Of a DNA stretch of 64,000 nucleotides, positions 18,383 to 27,032 are shown piece by piece. This DNA is from Rhodobiaceae bacterium. Lineage in GTDB: Bacteria; Pseudomonadota; Alphaproteobacteria; Rhizobiales; JAKPQE01. The position numbers and the translations under genes were made by a program. The stretch is from positions 1-64,000 of the forward strand of contig JANQEG010000027.1 of assembly GCA_028278505.1 (NCBI GenBank), in the 5' to 3' direction. The notes below the pieces were generated by a model. The model ran no database searches and was not told the origin of the DNA. It saw only the letters and a program-made list of their open reading frames with translations. How positions within the stretch are numbered: position 1 is the first letter of the stretch; each line of letters opens with the position of its first letter.

Positions 18383-19480
18383 ATGTCCAACTCGAAAACC
18401 ATCACACGCCGTGCGACGCTCGGATTGGCGGCGGTCGCTGCGGCGGCCTTTACGCTGCCGGCACAGGCCGACATGGACCTCAGCGGCAAGACCGTCGAAT
18501 GGGTCATTCCGTTCTCGGAAAGCGGCGGCTCGGCAAAATGGGCGAACTTCTATGCGCCGCTCCTGGCCGAGGCGCTGCCCGGTCAGCCGACCGTGGTCGT
18601 CAAATTCATGCCGGGTGCCGGCTCGACCAAGGGCGCCAACTGGTTCCAGACCCAGGCCAAGGCCAACGGATTGACCATATTCGGCTCGTCCGGATCGACG
18701 CAGTTCCCTTATCTGCTCGGCGATCCGCGCGTCCGGTATGAATACCGGGACTGGAACGTCGTGCTCGCGTCCGGAACCGGCGGCGTCGCCTATCTGCCGC
18801 CCGACCTGGCGGAGAAGTGGAAGGCGGATCCGAAATCCCTGCTCGACGTGGACTTCATCTACGGCTCGCAGGGCGCGACCCGTCTTGACCTGGTGCCGCT
18901 GCTGGCCTGGGAAATGCTCGGGCTGAAGGTGGAGCCGGTGTTCGGCATCAAGGGCCGCGGCGACGGCCGGCTGATGTTCGAGCGCGGTGAGGCCAATATC
19001 GACTACCAGACCTCGTCGTCATATCTGAAAGGCGTGACGCCGCTGGTCGAGGAAGGCAAGGCCGTGCCGATGATGACCTGGGGCGCGCTCGATGCCGACG
19101 GCAATATCGTCCGCGATCCGACCTTCCCCGACATCCCGACCTTCAAGGAAGTCTATACAATGATGAAGGGCGAGGAGCCGTCGGGCGCGGCCTGGGAGGC
19201 CTGGAAGGCGTTCTTCGTTGCCGGTTTCCCGGCCCAGAAGATGGTGTTCCTGCCGAACGGCGCGACGCAGGAGATGATCGACACCTATTCGAACGCGTTC
19301 AAGAAGGTGCATGCGCGGCCCGACTTTGCCGAGATCTCCAAGAAGCGCCTCGGCATCTATCCGCAGATGACCGGCGCCGATGCCGATGCGGCGCTCGATC
19401 AGGCGATTTCGGTCAGTGACGAGGCCAAGGATTTCGTCAAGAATTGGCTGAAGGAACGCTATGGCGTCGAGCTGAAATAA
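18383..19480 (+). CDS. tctC: Tripartite tricarboxylate transporter substrate-binding protein (TctC/Bug family)
   Basis: A 365-residue periplasmic binding protein. The N-terminus MSNSKTITRRATLGLAAVAAAAF carries twin arginines before the hydrophobic core, so it may leave by the Tat route. The mature part matches the Bug/TctC fold: VEWVIPFSESGGSAKWANFYAPLL, KFMPGAGSTKGANWF and the loop region of the carboxylate pincer. It differs from classical TctC in that the segment VEWVIPFSESGGS replaces the usual VPFPPGGGTD, so the ligand is uncertain. ATG at 18383 has GGGAGG upstream. It is followed by a strong hairpin before the permease gene, which fits its need for higher expression. Confidence 0.88.
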   Translation: MSNSKTITRRATLGLAAVAAAAFTLPAQADMDLSGKTVEWVIPFSESGGSAKWANFYAPLLAEALPGQPTVVVKFMPGAGSTKGANWFQTQAKANGLTIFGSSGSTQFPYLLGDPRVRYEYRDWNVVLASGTGGVAYLPPDLAEKWKADPKSLLDVDFIYGSQGATRLDLVPLLAWEMLGLKVEPVFGIKGRGDGRLMFERGEANIDYQTSSSYLKGVTPLVEEGKAVPMMTWGALDADGNIVRDPTFPDIPTFKEVYTMMKGEEPSGAAWEAWKAFFVAGFPAQKMVFLPNGATQEMIDTYSNAFKKVHARPDFAEISKKRLGIYPQMTGADADAALDQAISVSDEAKDFVKNWLKERYGVELK

Positions 19481-19497
19481 GCGGCGCAAACAAATGA

Positions 19498-19524
19498 CCC
19501 GCGCCCCGGCAGACGGGGCGCGGG
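19498..19524 (+). terminator. GC-rich hairpin between tctC and the permease gene
   Basis: A perfect 10-bp stem, CCCGCGCCCC paired with GGGGCGCGGG, closes a 7-nt loop 17 bp after the tctC stop and 31 bp before the permease start. No run of U follows (gcgaaaataag), so it is more likely a 3' stabiliser or partial attenuator that keeps binding-protein mRNA in excess than a full terminator. Confidence 0.6.
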
Positions 19525-19555
19525 CGAAAATAAGAATACCTGGGGAGGAACATCG

Positions 19556-21571
19556 ATGGATATTCTTGCGACGGCCCTGCCGGCGTTGAATGAGGCGTTT
19601 GCGCTCATTCTGCAGCCACAGCAGATCATGTTCCTCGTCCTGGGCGTATTGCTCGGCCTCTCGGTCGGCGTGTTCCCCGGCCTTGGCGGCATTGCCGGGC
19701 TCAGCCTGGTTCTCCCCTTCGTCTACGGCATGGACCCGGTCGCGGGGCTTGCTCTGATGGTCGGGCTTGTCGCCGTCATCCCCACCTCCGACACCTTCGC
19801 CTCGGTGTTGATGGGCATTCCCGGTTCGTCGGCCTCCCAGGCCACGGTTCTGGACGGATTTCCGCTGGCCAAGCGCGGCGAAGCCGCCCGGGCGCTTGCG
19901 GCGGCCTTCACCTCGTCGCTGTTCGGCGGCCTGTTCGGGGCAACGGTGCTCACCTTCTTCATCCTGATGGCGCGGCCGCTTGTTCTCGCTTTCGGCCTGC
20001 CCGAAATGCTGATGATCACGATACTGGGCCTGTCGATGGTCGCCATTCTCGCCGGCCGGCTGCCGCTCAAGGGTCTGGCGTCCGCCGGCCTCGGCCTCAT
20101 GGTCGGCACCATCGGCGCCGCCGATGCCGGCGGTTCGCCGCGGATGAGCAGCTATGACATGCCCTACCTCTATGACGGCCTGAAGCTCGTCATCGTCGGC
20201 CTCGGCATCTTCGCCATTCCCGAAATCATCGCGCTCCTGCGCCAGGACCGGTCGATCGCCAAGAACGCCGAACTCGGGGCCGGATGGATGACCGGCATTC
20301 GCGACTGGTGGGCCAACATCTTCCTGTCAATCCGTTGTTCGACGATCGGCGTCATCGTCGGCGTCATCCCCGGGCTCGGCGGCTCGGTGGTCGACTGGAT
20401 CGCCTATGGGCACGCGGTCCAGACCTCCAGGGACAAGTCGAAATTCGGGTCCGGCGAAATCCGCGGCGTGATCGGGCCGGAAAGCTCCAACAACGCCAAA
20501 GAGGGCGGCGGCCTCGTGCCGACGCTGATCTTCGGCATTCCCGGGTCGGGTTCGATGGCCGTCTTTATCGGCGGCATGGCGCTGCTCGGCTATGACGCCG
20601 GACCGCAGCTCATCAGCAACGATCTCAACATCACCTACACGATCGTCTGGTCGCTGGCGCTCGCCAATGTGGTCGGCGCCGGGTTGTGCATCCTGCTTTC
20701 GGGCGGGATCGCGCGGCTGACCACCATCCGCTTCACCCTGCTGGCGCCGTTCCTGTTCATGCTGATCTCGTTTGCCGCCTTCCAGTCGCGGCAGTCGCTC
20801 GGCGATCTCGTCGCGCTCTTTGCGGTCGGCCTTGTCGGCATCTTCCTGCGCCGCTTCGACTGGTCGCGGCCGGCGTTTCTGATCGGCTTCGTGCTTTCCG
20901 GCCAGGCTGAAAACTACAGCTTCCAGGCCTATCAGACGGCGAGCTTCCAGTTCCGCCGGAGCATGGAACAGGGGCTTGAATACATCTTCTCGCCGATCGT
21001 CATCGTGCTGATCATCGTCACCCTGGTCTCGGTCGTTCTGGGCATCCGCCAGGCCAAGGCGATCATGCCCGAGGGCGCGGTCGACACCGGAACCAAACGG
21101 GCGCCGCTGATCTTCCTCATCGCGGTCACCGCCTATTTCGTCGTCAGCCTTATCGATGCGGCGATGATCAGTCAGATGACCGACAAGATCTTCCCGGTCT
21201 TCATTTCCAGCGTTTCGATCGTCGCCTGCGTGTTGCTGCTGATCCGCATGATGCGGCAGCCGGAAACGGATGCGGTGTTCGCGGATCGCGAAGCCGCCGG
21301 CGAGGATTCCGATGCGGCGCACGGGCTCTGGGGAACGCTCGCCTGGTTCGCCGGGCTTCTGGTGATGGCGAGTGTCTTCGGCTTCATCATCGCCCTGACC
21401 ATCTTCCTCATAACCTTCCTGCGCATTCGTGCCGGTCTCTCTTGGTTGAAAACGGCGCTGTTCTGCGCCGCCGGCGTCGGCTTCATGATGTCCATGGCGG
21501 CGATCCTCAACCGCGACTTCCCGCCGGGCCTGCTGCAGGCTTATGTCGAACTGCCATGGCCGCTGAAATGA
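19556..21571 (+). CDS. Fused TctA-TctB tricarboxylate transporter permease
   Basis: A 671-residue membrane protein. Residues 1 to about 500 are TctA: the family motif region GVFPGLGGIAGLSLVLPFVYGMDPVAGLALM and a second, inverted-repeat copy VGVIPGLGGSVVDWIAYGHAVQT, then EGGGLVPTLIFGIPGSGSMAVF. Residues about 520-671 contain further hydrophobic segments in a four-helix TctB-like pattern (APLIFLIAVTAYFVVSLI, ISSVSIVACVLLLIRMM, LWGTLAWFAGLLVMASVFGF, TALFCAAGVGFMMSMAAIL), joined by an acidic linker. No separate tctB exists nearby, so one polypeptide replaces both subunits. It uses the ion gradient to import the TctC ligand. GGGGAGGAAC precedes the ATG. Confidence 0.9.
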   Translation: MDILATALPALNEAFALILQPQQIMFLVLGVLLGLSVGVFPGLGGIAGLSLVLPFVYGMDPVAGLALMVGLVAVIPTSDTFASVLMGIPGSSASQATVLDGFPLAKRGEAARALAAAFTSSLFGGLFGATVLTFFILMARPLVLAFGLPEMLMITILGLSMVAILAGRLPLKGLASAGLGLMVGTIGAADAGGSPRMSSYDMPYLYDGLKLVIVGLGIFAIPEIIALLRQDRSIAKNAELGAGWMTGIRDWWANIFLSIRCSTIGVIVGVIPGLGGSVVDWIAYGHAVQTSRDKSKFGSGEIRGVIGPESSNNAKEGGGLVPTLIFGIPGSGSMAVFIGGMALLGYDAGPQLISNDLNITYTIVWSLALANVVGAGLCILLSGGIARLTTIRFTLLAPFLFMLISFAAFQSRQSLGDLVALFAVGLVGIFLRRFDWSRPAFLIGFVLSGQAENYSFQAYQTASFQFRRSMEQGLEYIFSPIVIVLIIVTLVSVVLGIRQAKAIMPEGAVDTGTKRAPLIFLIAVTAYFVVSLIDAAMISQMTDKIFPVFISSVSIVACVLLLIRMMRQPETDAVFADREAAGEDSDAAHGLWGTLAWFAGLLVMASVFGFIIALTIFLITFLRIRAGLSWLKTALFCAAGVGFMMSMAAILNRDFPPGLLQAYVELPWPLK

Positions 21572-22692
21572 CCCAGACCGCCATCCCCTTCCTGTTCATG
21601 CGCGGCGGCACCTCGCGCGGACCGTATTTCAAGCGGTCCGACCTGCCGGAAGACCGGGGTTTCCTCGCAGATGTCCTTGTCGCCGCGGTCGGGTCCGGCC
21701 ACCCGCTCAACATTGACGGTATCGGCGGCGGCGCTGCGGTGACGACCAAGGTCGCGATGCTGTCGGCGTCCGAGGATGGCTGGGCCGATGTCGACTATTT
21801 CTTTGCCCAGGTCAGCGTCGAGGACCGCCTGGTCGACTTCAAGCCGACCTGCGGCAATATCCTGGCCGGCGTCGGCCCGGCGGCGATCGAAATGGGCCTC
21901 GTTTCTGCCGAGGACGGTGTGACCACCGTGAACATCCGCGCCGTCAACACCGGCGCGCGGGTCGTCTCCAAGGTGGAGACGCCGGGCGGACGCGTCCGCT
22001 ATGACGGCGACACCGCGATCGACGGCGTGCCGGGGACGGCGGCGCCTTTGGAATTGAACTTCATGGATGTCGCCGGTTCGGCAACCGGCGCGTTGCTGCC
22101 GACCGGAAATCTCCGCGACGCGGTCGGCGGCATCGAAGTAACCTGCATGGACGCGGCGATGCCGATGGTGATCGCCAGGGCGGACGCCTTCGACCTGACC
22201 GGCTATGAAAGCTGCGACGAACTCGACGCCGACACGGCGTTTTTTGAGCGCATGGAGGCGGTTCGGATCGCGGCCGGGCGGATGATGGGCCTCGGCGATG
22301 TCTCAAAATCGGTCATCCCCAAATTCGGCGTCCTGGCCCCGGCGCGGGCCGGCGGCACGATCGCGGCGCGCTATTTCATGCCGTGGAACACCCACCCGAC
22401 GATGGCGGTGACCGGATCGCAATGTCTGGCGTCTTGCGCGTTGACGCCGGGCACGGTCGCCGACGGCCTTCTGGAGAGGCCCGACCAAAGCCCGACCACG
22501 GTGACGATCGAGCATCCCTCGGGGACGATCGACGTGCTCGTCGATTTCCAATTGGACGACGACGCCTTCACCTTGAATTCCGCCGGCCTCGTCCGCACCG
22601 CGCGCAAGCTTGCCGCCGGCGACCTTTTCGTTCCGGCGGCGATTTGGGACGGATCGGCCGCACCTGAAACGAGATCGGAGACTTTCGGATGA
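21568..22692 (+). CDS. PrpF/GalD-family isomerase (predicted aconitate or 4-oxalomesaconate isomerase)
   Basis: A 374-residue protein of the PrpF family (DapF-like fold). Family motifs are FLFMRGGTSRGPYFKRSDLP at the N-terminus, DGIGGGAAVTTKVAML, FKPTCGNILAGVGPAAIEMGLV carrying the active-site Cys-Gly-Asn, and the C-terminal NTHPTMAVTGSQCLASCALTPGTV. PrpF isomerises trans- and cis-methylaconitate; relatives (GalD/LigU) tautomerise 4-oxalomesaconate and others isomerise trans-aconitate. Next to tcuA/tcuB and a Tct transporter, trans-to-cis aconitate isomerisation is the most economical role. The ATG at 21568 overlaps the permease stop (ATGA); an ATG four codons earlier is possible. Confidence 0.88.
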   Translation: MTQTAIPFLFMRGGTSRGPYFKRSDLPEDRGFLADVLVAAVGSGHPLNIDGIGGGAAVTTKVAMLSASEDGWADVDYFFAQVSVEDRLVDFKPTCGNILAGVGPAAIEMGLVSAEDGVTTVNIRAVNTGARVVSKVETPGGRVRYDGDTAIDGVPGTAAPLELNFMDVAGSATGALLPTGNLRDAVGGIEVTCMDAAMPMVIARADAFDLTGYESCDELDADTAFFERMEAVRIAAGRMMGLGDVSKSVIPKFGVLAPARAGGTIAARYFMPWNTHPTMAVTGSQCLASCALTPGTVADGLLERPDQSPTTVTIEHPSGTIDVLVDFQLDDDAFTLNSAGLVRTARKLAAGDLFVPAAIWDGSAAPETRSETFG

Positions 22693-23510
22693 GCATCCGC
22701 AACATTCTCGTCGCCTGCAATGACGCCGAAGGCGCGCCGAACGCGCTTCTGTTCGGCGGCACGCTGGCCAAACGCCACGATGCCCATCTGACCGGGCTGC
22801 TGGCGACCGCGGCCCATGAATCCTATGCCGCCGAAAGCCGCTGGATACCCGATGAGGTGCGCGCGATCATTGCCCGCGCCAACGCCGACGCCGCCGAGAG
22901 AATCGAAAAACGCTTTCGGGATTTCGGCGCCACGCTCGGTCTCGGCGACCGCCTCCACTTTGCGCGGGCCGAGGGCCGTGTCGACGCCGTTGTCGCGCAA
23001 ATGGCGCGCAGTTTCGACATTCTCCTCCTCGACCAGCTCGCCAGCGACGTGGACGACCACCATTTGCTTCTCCATCCCGATCGGATCGCCCTGCAGAGCG
23101 GCCGTCCGGTCATGCTGGTGCCGAAGACCTTCGACACCGAAACGCGGTTTTCCAACGCGATTCTGGCCTGGGACGGCCGGCGCGCGGCCGCCCGCGCATT
23201 TGCCGATGCCCTCGACCTGCTGGAGCCGGGCGCAACACTCTCCATTCTCACGGTCGGTCAAATGAGATTGCCGCGCCCGGTCGAGGAAATCGCCGCGCAA
23301 GTCGCCCGCCATGGATTGACTCCCCTCCCCGCCCAACTGCCGGCGACGACTAACGAGGCAGAGGCGGTCCTCGATTTCTGTCGGGAGCAAAGCGCGGACC
23401 TGCTGATCATGGGGGCCTATGAGCACAGCAAGTTCCGCACGGAAATCTTCGGCAGCATGTCGTCGACCGTTTTGCGGAAATGCCCGGCGCCGGTCATCAT
23501 CTCCCACTAA
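22689..23510 (+). CDS. Tandem universal stress protein (UspA family)
   Basis: A 273-residue protein of two UspA-like halves. The first half begins [22 protein letters not shown], and the second (about 155-273) has [18 protein letters not shown], then [36 protein letters not shown], close to the G-2x-G-9x-G(S/T) nucleotide-binding signature. The start overlaps the isomerase stop (ATGA), so it is co-expressed with the transport operon. Usp genes are common riders in TRAP and TTT transporter operons; a role in gating or sensing of the transporter has been suggested for TRAP, but the function here is unproven. Confidence 0.88.
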   Translation: MSIRNILVACNDAEGAPNALLFGGTLAKRHDAHLTGLLATAAHESYAAESRWIPDEVRAIIARANADAAERIEKRFRDFGATLGLGDRLHFARAEGRVDAVVAQMARSFDILLLDQLASDVDDHHLLLHPDRIALQSGRPVMLVPKTFDTETRFSNAILAWDGRRAAARAFADALDLLEPGATLSILTVGQMRLPRPVEEIAAQVARHGLTPLPAQLPATTNEAEAVLDFCREQSADLLIMGAYEHSKFRTEIFGSMSSTVLRKCPAPVIISH

Positions 23511-23522
23511 CGAGGGATCAGC

Positions 23523-23735
23523 ATGACGAAAACACCGGCCGACCACGTTACCGACGCAAAGGCGAGCCTGCTTTCCGCCAAGCAGGAACTTGCCGACCAG
23601 ATCGCGAACTATCCCTCGCCGATCGCCGGCTGCGATGCGCAGTTCAACCATCTGCTCGCCGAACGGCGGCGGATCGATGCGGCGCTTACCGCACTTGGCG
23701 CCGAAATCCATATTCCGACGCCGCGTGCGCCCTAA
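23523..23735 (+). CDS. Small hypothetical protein, 70 residues
   Basis: An uncharacterised 70-residue protein in the tct operon. It starts 12 bp after the usp stop with GAGG at 23512-23515, and ends 14 bp before the dehydrogenase start, so its spacing is that of a real operon gene. It is mostly helical with charged heptad-like stretches ([20 protein letters not shown] and [19 protein letters not shown]), and has one cysteine and a Pro-rich tail. No signal peptide or membrane segment is seen. I do not recognise the family. Confidence 0.65.
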   Translation: MTKTPADHVTDAKASLLSAKQELADQIANYPSPIAGCDAQFNHLLAERRRIDAALTALGAEIHIPTPRAP

Positions 23736-23749
23736 AAAGGCTACCGCCG

Positions 23750-24748
23750 ATGCGCGTCTCCATCCTCGACGACTATTTCGATACGCTGCGCCGCCTGCCC
23801 TGCTTCCGAAAGCTCGACGGTTTCGACGTCACGGTGTGGACCGACCATGTCCAGGATAGGGACGCGCTTGTGGAGCGTTTGCGGGATACGGAAGTGCTCG
23901 TCCTTTTTCGCGAGCGCACGCGGATCACCGGGGAATTGCTGGACCGGCTGCCCAAGCTGAAGCTCATCAGCCAGCGCAGCGTCTATCCGCACATCGACAT
24001 TGAGGCCTGCACCCGCAACGGCGTGCTCGTTTCGTCCAACATGCACGCCGGCACGCCGTCCTATGCGGCAGCCGAACTGACCTGGGGCCTGATCCTTTCC
24101 GGCATGCGGCAGATCCCTGAGCAGATGGCGTCGCTGAAGGCCGGGCACTGGCAGATGGGTGTCGGCCGGACGCTGCGTGGGCGGCTGCTCGGCCTTTATG
24201 GCTATGGCCGGATTGCGGGAGCCCTGGCCGGCTATGCCAAGGCGTTCGGAATGGACGTCGTCTGGTGGTCGTCGGAAGCGGGGCGCGCCAGGGCGATGGC
24301 CGCCGGAGAGACTATTGCCGCCTCCCGTGAAGCGTTCTTTGCCGAGCCCGACATCGTCAGCGTTCACGTGCGGCTGAAACCGACCACCCGCGGCATCATC
24401 ACGAAGCGCGACCTTGCCGAAATGCGTCCCGACGCCCTCTTCGTCAACACCTCGCGGGCCGGTCTGGTCGAGGACGGCGCGCTCTTGGCCGCGCTCAATG
24501 CCGGCCGGCCCGGACAGGCCGCGATCGATGTCTTCGACATCGAGCCGGTAACCGATCCGGCCGATCCGCTGCTTTCGCACAAAAACGTCATTGCGACCCC
24601 GCATATCGGCTACGTCACAGAAGACGAGTTCGAGCTGCAGTTTTCGGACATTTTCGATCAGATCACCGCCTATGCCGAGGGCGCGCCGATCCACATGATC
24701 AATCCGGAAGTGTGGGCGTCGAGGGTGTCAATCGGCATTGAAATCTGA
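23750..24748 (+). CDS. D-isomer-specific 2-hydroxyacid dehydrogenase (SerA-like)
   Basis: A 332-residue NAD(P)-dependent dehydrogenase. The nucleotide-binding motif is [30 protein letters not shown] (GxGxxG near residue 150). The catalytic Arg is in [13 protein letters not shown], the Glu in [10 protein letters not shown], and the His in TPHIGYVTE. The substrate cannot be read from the sequence; its place at the end of the tricarboxylate operon suggests reduction or oxidation of a 2-oxo/2-hydroxy acid made there. ATG at 23750 has AAAAGG upstream. It is the last gene before the IS3 remnant and the GTTATCGATAAC operator. Confidence 0.88.
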   Translation: MRVSILDDYFDTLRRLPCFRKLDGFDVTVWTDHVQDRDALVERLRDTEVLVLFRERTRITGELLDRLPKLKLISQRSVYPHIDIEACTRNGVLVSSNMHAGTPSYAAAELTWGLILSGMRQIPEQMASLKAGHWQMGVGRTLRGRLLGLYGYGRIAGALAGYAKAFGMDVVWWSSEAGRARAMAAGETIAASREAFFAEPDIVSVHVRLKPTTRGIITKRDLAEMRPDALFVNTSRAGLVEDGALLAALNAGRPGQAAIDVFDIEPVTDPADPLLSHKNVIATPHIGYVTEDEFELQFSDIFDQITAYAEGAPIHMINPEVWASRVSIGIEI

Positions 24749-24799
24749 TCCCTTACCGGCGTCCAAAAGTGACCGCTTTGATTGCGGTTTAGGTCCGGC

Positions 24800-24865
24800 G
24801 GTAGCACCCGCCCGATGCTCTTTCACAATCCCAATGATCTGTTCTTCCGCCACCCTGGCTCGCAT
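24800..24865 (-). pseudogene. Remnant of an IS3-family OrfA transposase
   Basis: About 22 codons on the minus strand read MRARVAEEQIIGIVKEH then RAGAT. The EEQIIGIVKEHRAGAT part matches the N-terminal helix-turn-helix start of IS3/IS407-type OrfA proteins (EEQII.(V/L)KE..AG). The rest of the element is missing on both sides. It is a short scar of past insertion between the tricarboxylate and sugar-acid blocks. Confidence 0.45.
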
Positions 24866-24946
24866 CCGTTCCGCCGTCTGCCGCATTCTTGTCGCCGGCG
24901 CAATCGTTCTCGATCCGGGCCGTAAAAAGTCCTTTGCAATCGCTTG

Positions 24947-24960
24947 TGTTATCGATAACA
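24947..24960. promoter_or_regulatory. Operator palindrome TGTTATCGATAACA (lactonase promoter)
   Basis: A perfect 14-bp palindrome, TGTTATCGATAACA, 116 bp before the lactonase start. Its core is shared with sites at 36395, 39094 and 40678. LacI-family regulators bind such central-CG palindromes, and one is encoded at 36524-37561, so this site probably places lactonase and hyi in its regulon. Confidence 0.75.
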
Positions 24961-25075
24961 TAATCACCCGATACCAACACGCGAACCTGCCGAACGCCGC
25001 CGATAGCTCGGCCCTGCCCCGTCGGACCCGGCAATTTCTCAGGAACCGCTCGATTTTCCGGATAGGACTGCACAG

Positions 25076-26203
25076 ATGATGGAACGGGATTATTCGCTGC
25101 TTGTGGGCAGCTACAGTGATCTGGACGCGCTGGCCCACCAGCCCTATGCGCCGGTCCCGGGCAAGGGAATCTATGCGATGACGCTGAGCGGAGACGGCAA
25201 GCTCCGGCTCAACGATGTCACCGAGGCGCTCAATCCGGCCGTCCTCATCCCCCACAGCAACGGAAAAACCCTCTACGCCATCGTCGAGACCATTCAGGAC
25301 GAGGGCGACGTCCTGCGCTACTCGGTCAATGGCGACGGCACCCTCGCCTATCGGGACAGCTTCCGCGCCTCGGGCCGGTCCACCTGCTATCTGGCGCTTT
25401 CGCCGAACAAGGATGCGGCGATCGTCATCAATTACTGGGACGCCATCATCGACATTGCCGATGTCGATGCCGATGGCCGGCTCGGCGAACTGCGCCAGAG
25501 CTTCCGCCAGCACCATCGCGGCGACGGCGAATGGCGCCAGGTCGAGAACCGCGAGGACCATTGGGGCAATCGCCAGGTCGGACCGCACGCCCATTGCGCC
25601 CATTTCTGGCGTTCGTGGGTGTTCATCCCGGATCTGGGCGAAAACGCCGTCTTCCAGTACCGCTATGATGCCGAAGCAAAGAGACTGAGCCGCGAAACCT
25701 ACATTTCGTTCGAGGCCGGCTCGGGCCCGCGCCACATGGCCATGCACCCGGAGCTCGACATCTGCTACGTCTCCAACGAGCTCTTCAACACGGTCTGCGT
25801 CGCCCGTCTCGACGGCAGCGACCCCGACGCCGTCAAACCGCGCCTCGTGCCGGTGCAATACGAATCGACCCTCGATGACCGCGAACAGACGAGCTACGTT
25901 TCTGAGATAAAGCTCTCGCCGGACGCCCGCTTCCTCTACGTCTCCAATCGCGGCGACAATTCGCTCGCGATCTTCAAGGTGCTCGGTGACGGCGGTCTGG
26001 CGCGCACCGGCCTAGTGCCGACCGGCGGCAAGTTCCCGCGCCATTTCGCGATTTCGCCCTGCGGCAAGGTGGTGATCGTCGCCAACCAGGACTCGGGGCA
26101 CATCCGCGTGTTTTCGCGCGACGTGGAGACCGGCGCGCTGACCATGACCGACGAGATCTTCGAGATCCCCGCGCCGAACTACATCCGCTTCGTCAACGTC
26201 TGA
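25076..26203 (+). CDS. Lactonase family protein (6-phosphogluconolactonase YbhE-type beta-propeller)
   Basis: A 375-residue seven-bladed beta-propeller protein of the YbhE/Pgl lactonase family. Recurring blade motifs include YSLLVGSY at the start, GSGPRHMAMHPELDICYVSNEL, SEIKLSPDARFLYVSNRGDNSLAIFKV and PRHFAISPCGKVVIVANQDSGHIRVF. It should hydrolyse a sugar lactone such as (6-phospho)gluconolactone to the aldonic acid. No secretion signal is visible, so it acts in the cytoplasm. It carries the shared operator in its promoter and is followed 37 bp later by hyi. ATG at 25076 and 25079 are both possible. The exact lactone is an inference from the gluconate genes in the same regulon. Confidence 0.88.
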   Translation: MMERDYSLLVGSYSDLDALAHQPYAPVPGKGIYAMTLSGDGKLRLNDVTEALNPAVLIPHSNGKTLYAIVETIQDEGDVLRYSVNGDGTLAYRDSFRASGRSTCYLALSPNKDAAIVINYWDAIIDIADVDADGRLGELRQSFRQHHRGDGEWRQVENREDHWGNRQVGPHAHCAHFWRSWVFIPDLGENAVFQYRYDAEAKRLSRETYISFEAGSGPRHMAMHPELDICYVSNELFNTVCVARLDGSDPDAVKPRLVPVQYESTLDDREQTSYVSEIKLSPDARFLYVSNRGDNSLAIFKVLGDGGLARTGLVPTGGKFPRHFAISPCGKVVIVANQDSGHIRVFSRDVETGALTMTDEIFEIPAPNYIRFVNV

Positions 26204-26240
26204 CCTTGGATTTGCGGTCCCGCGGGCCGAAGGGGCAAAA

Positions 26241-27011
26241 ATGCCGAAATTCTCCGCCAATCTCGGGTTCCTCTGGACCGAAATTCCGCTACCGGACGCA
26301 ATCCGCGCCGCCAAATCCGCCGGCTTCGACGCGGTCGAGTGCCATTGGCCCTATGATTTCGACGTTGTCGATGTCAAAGCGGCGCTGGCCGAGACCGGTT
26401 TCGCCATGATCGGCATCAACACGCGGCTCGGCGTCAACGGCCCGGCCGATTTCGGCGTCACCGCCATGCCCGGGCGCGAAGCCGAGGCCCGCGGTTATAT
26501 CGACGAGGCGGTCGCCTATGCCGCGGCCATCGGCTGCCGCAATATCCACGCGGTTGCCGGCAAGACCGGCGGCACGCGCGAGGCCGAGGCCGTCTATCGG
26601 GAAAACCTCGCCTATGCCTGCGAGAAGGCCGCGCCGCACGGCATTTCCATCCTGGTTGAGCCGATCAACCAGCGCGACGCACCGGGATTTCATGTCAGCA
26701 TCATCGAGCGGGCGCTGGAGACGATCGACGCCGTCGGCGCCGAAAACCTCAAGCTGATGTTCGACTGCTATCACGCCCAGATCATGCAGGGCGATTTGAT
26801 CACGCGGCTCAAGTCGGTTCTTCCCCATGTCGGCCATATCCAGTTTGCCGCCGTGCCCGATCGCGGCGAGCCCGACGAGGGCGAGGTCAACTATCCGTGG
26901 CTCTTTGCGGCAATCGACGAGATTGGCTGGACCGGATATCTGGGCGCCGAATACCGCCCGCGCGGGACAACCGAAGAGGGGTTGGGCTGGCTGCGGGGTT
27001 ATGCGGGGTAG
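26241..27011 (+). CDS. hyi: Hydroxypyruvate isomerase family protein
   Basis: A 256-residue TIM-barrel sugar-phosphate-isomerase-like protein of the Hyi/OtnI family. Recognisable parts are [79 protein letters not shown] and [16 protein letters not shown], with the metal-ligand Glu, Asp, His and Glu in these segments. It interconverts hydroxypyruvate and tartronate semialdehyde, or acts on a 2-oxo-tetronate. It fits the tartronate-semialdehyde-reductase-like gene at 30818-31684. It follows the lactonase gene closely. Its last 39 codons are repeated in a fragment at 28194-28322. Confidence 0.88.
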   Translation: MPKFSANLGFLWTEIPLPDAIRAAKSAGFDAVECHWPYDFDVVDVKAALAETGFAMIGINTRLGVNGPADFGVTAMPGREAEARGYIDEAVAYAAAIGCRNIHAVAGKTGGTREAEAVYRENLAYACEKAAPHGISILVEPINQRDAPGFHVSIIERALETIDAVGAENLKLMFDCYHAQIMQGDLITRLKSVLPHVGHIQFAAVPDRGEPDEGEVNYPWLFAAIDEIGWTGYLGAEYRPRGTTEEGLGWLRGYAG

Positions 27012-27032
27012 TTTGCCCCCCGCTGAAACGCC

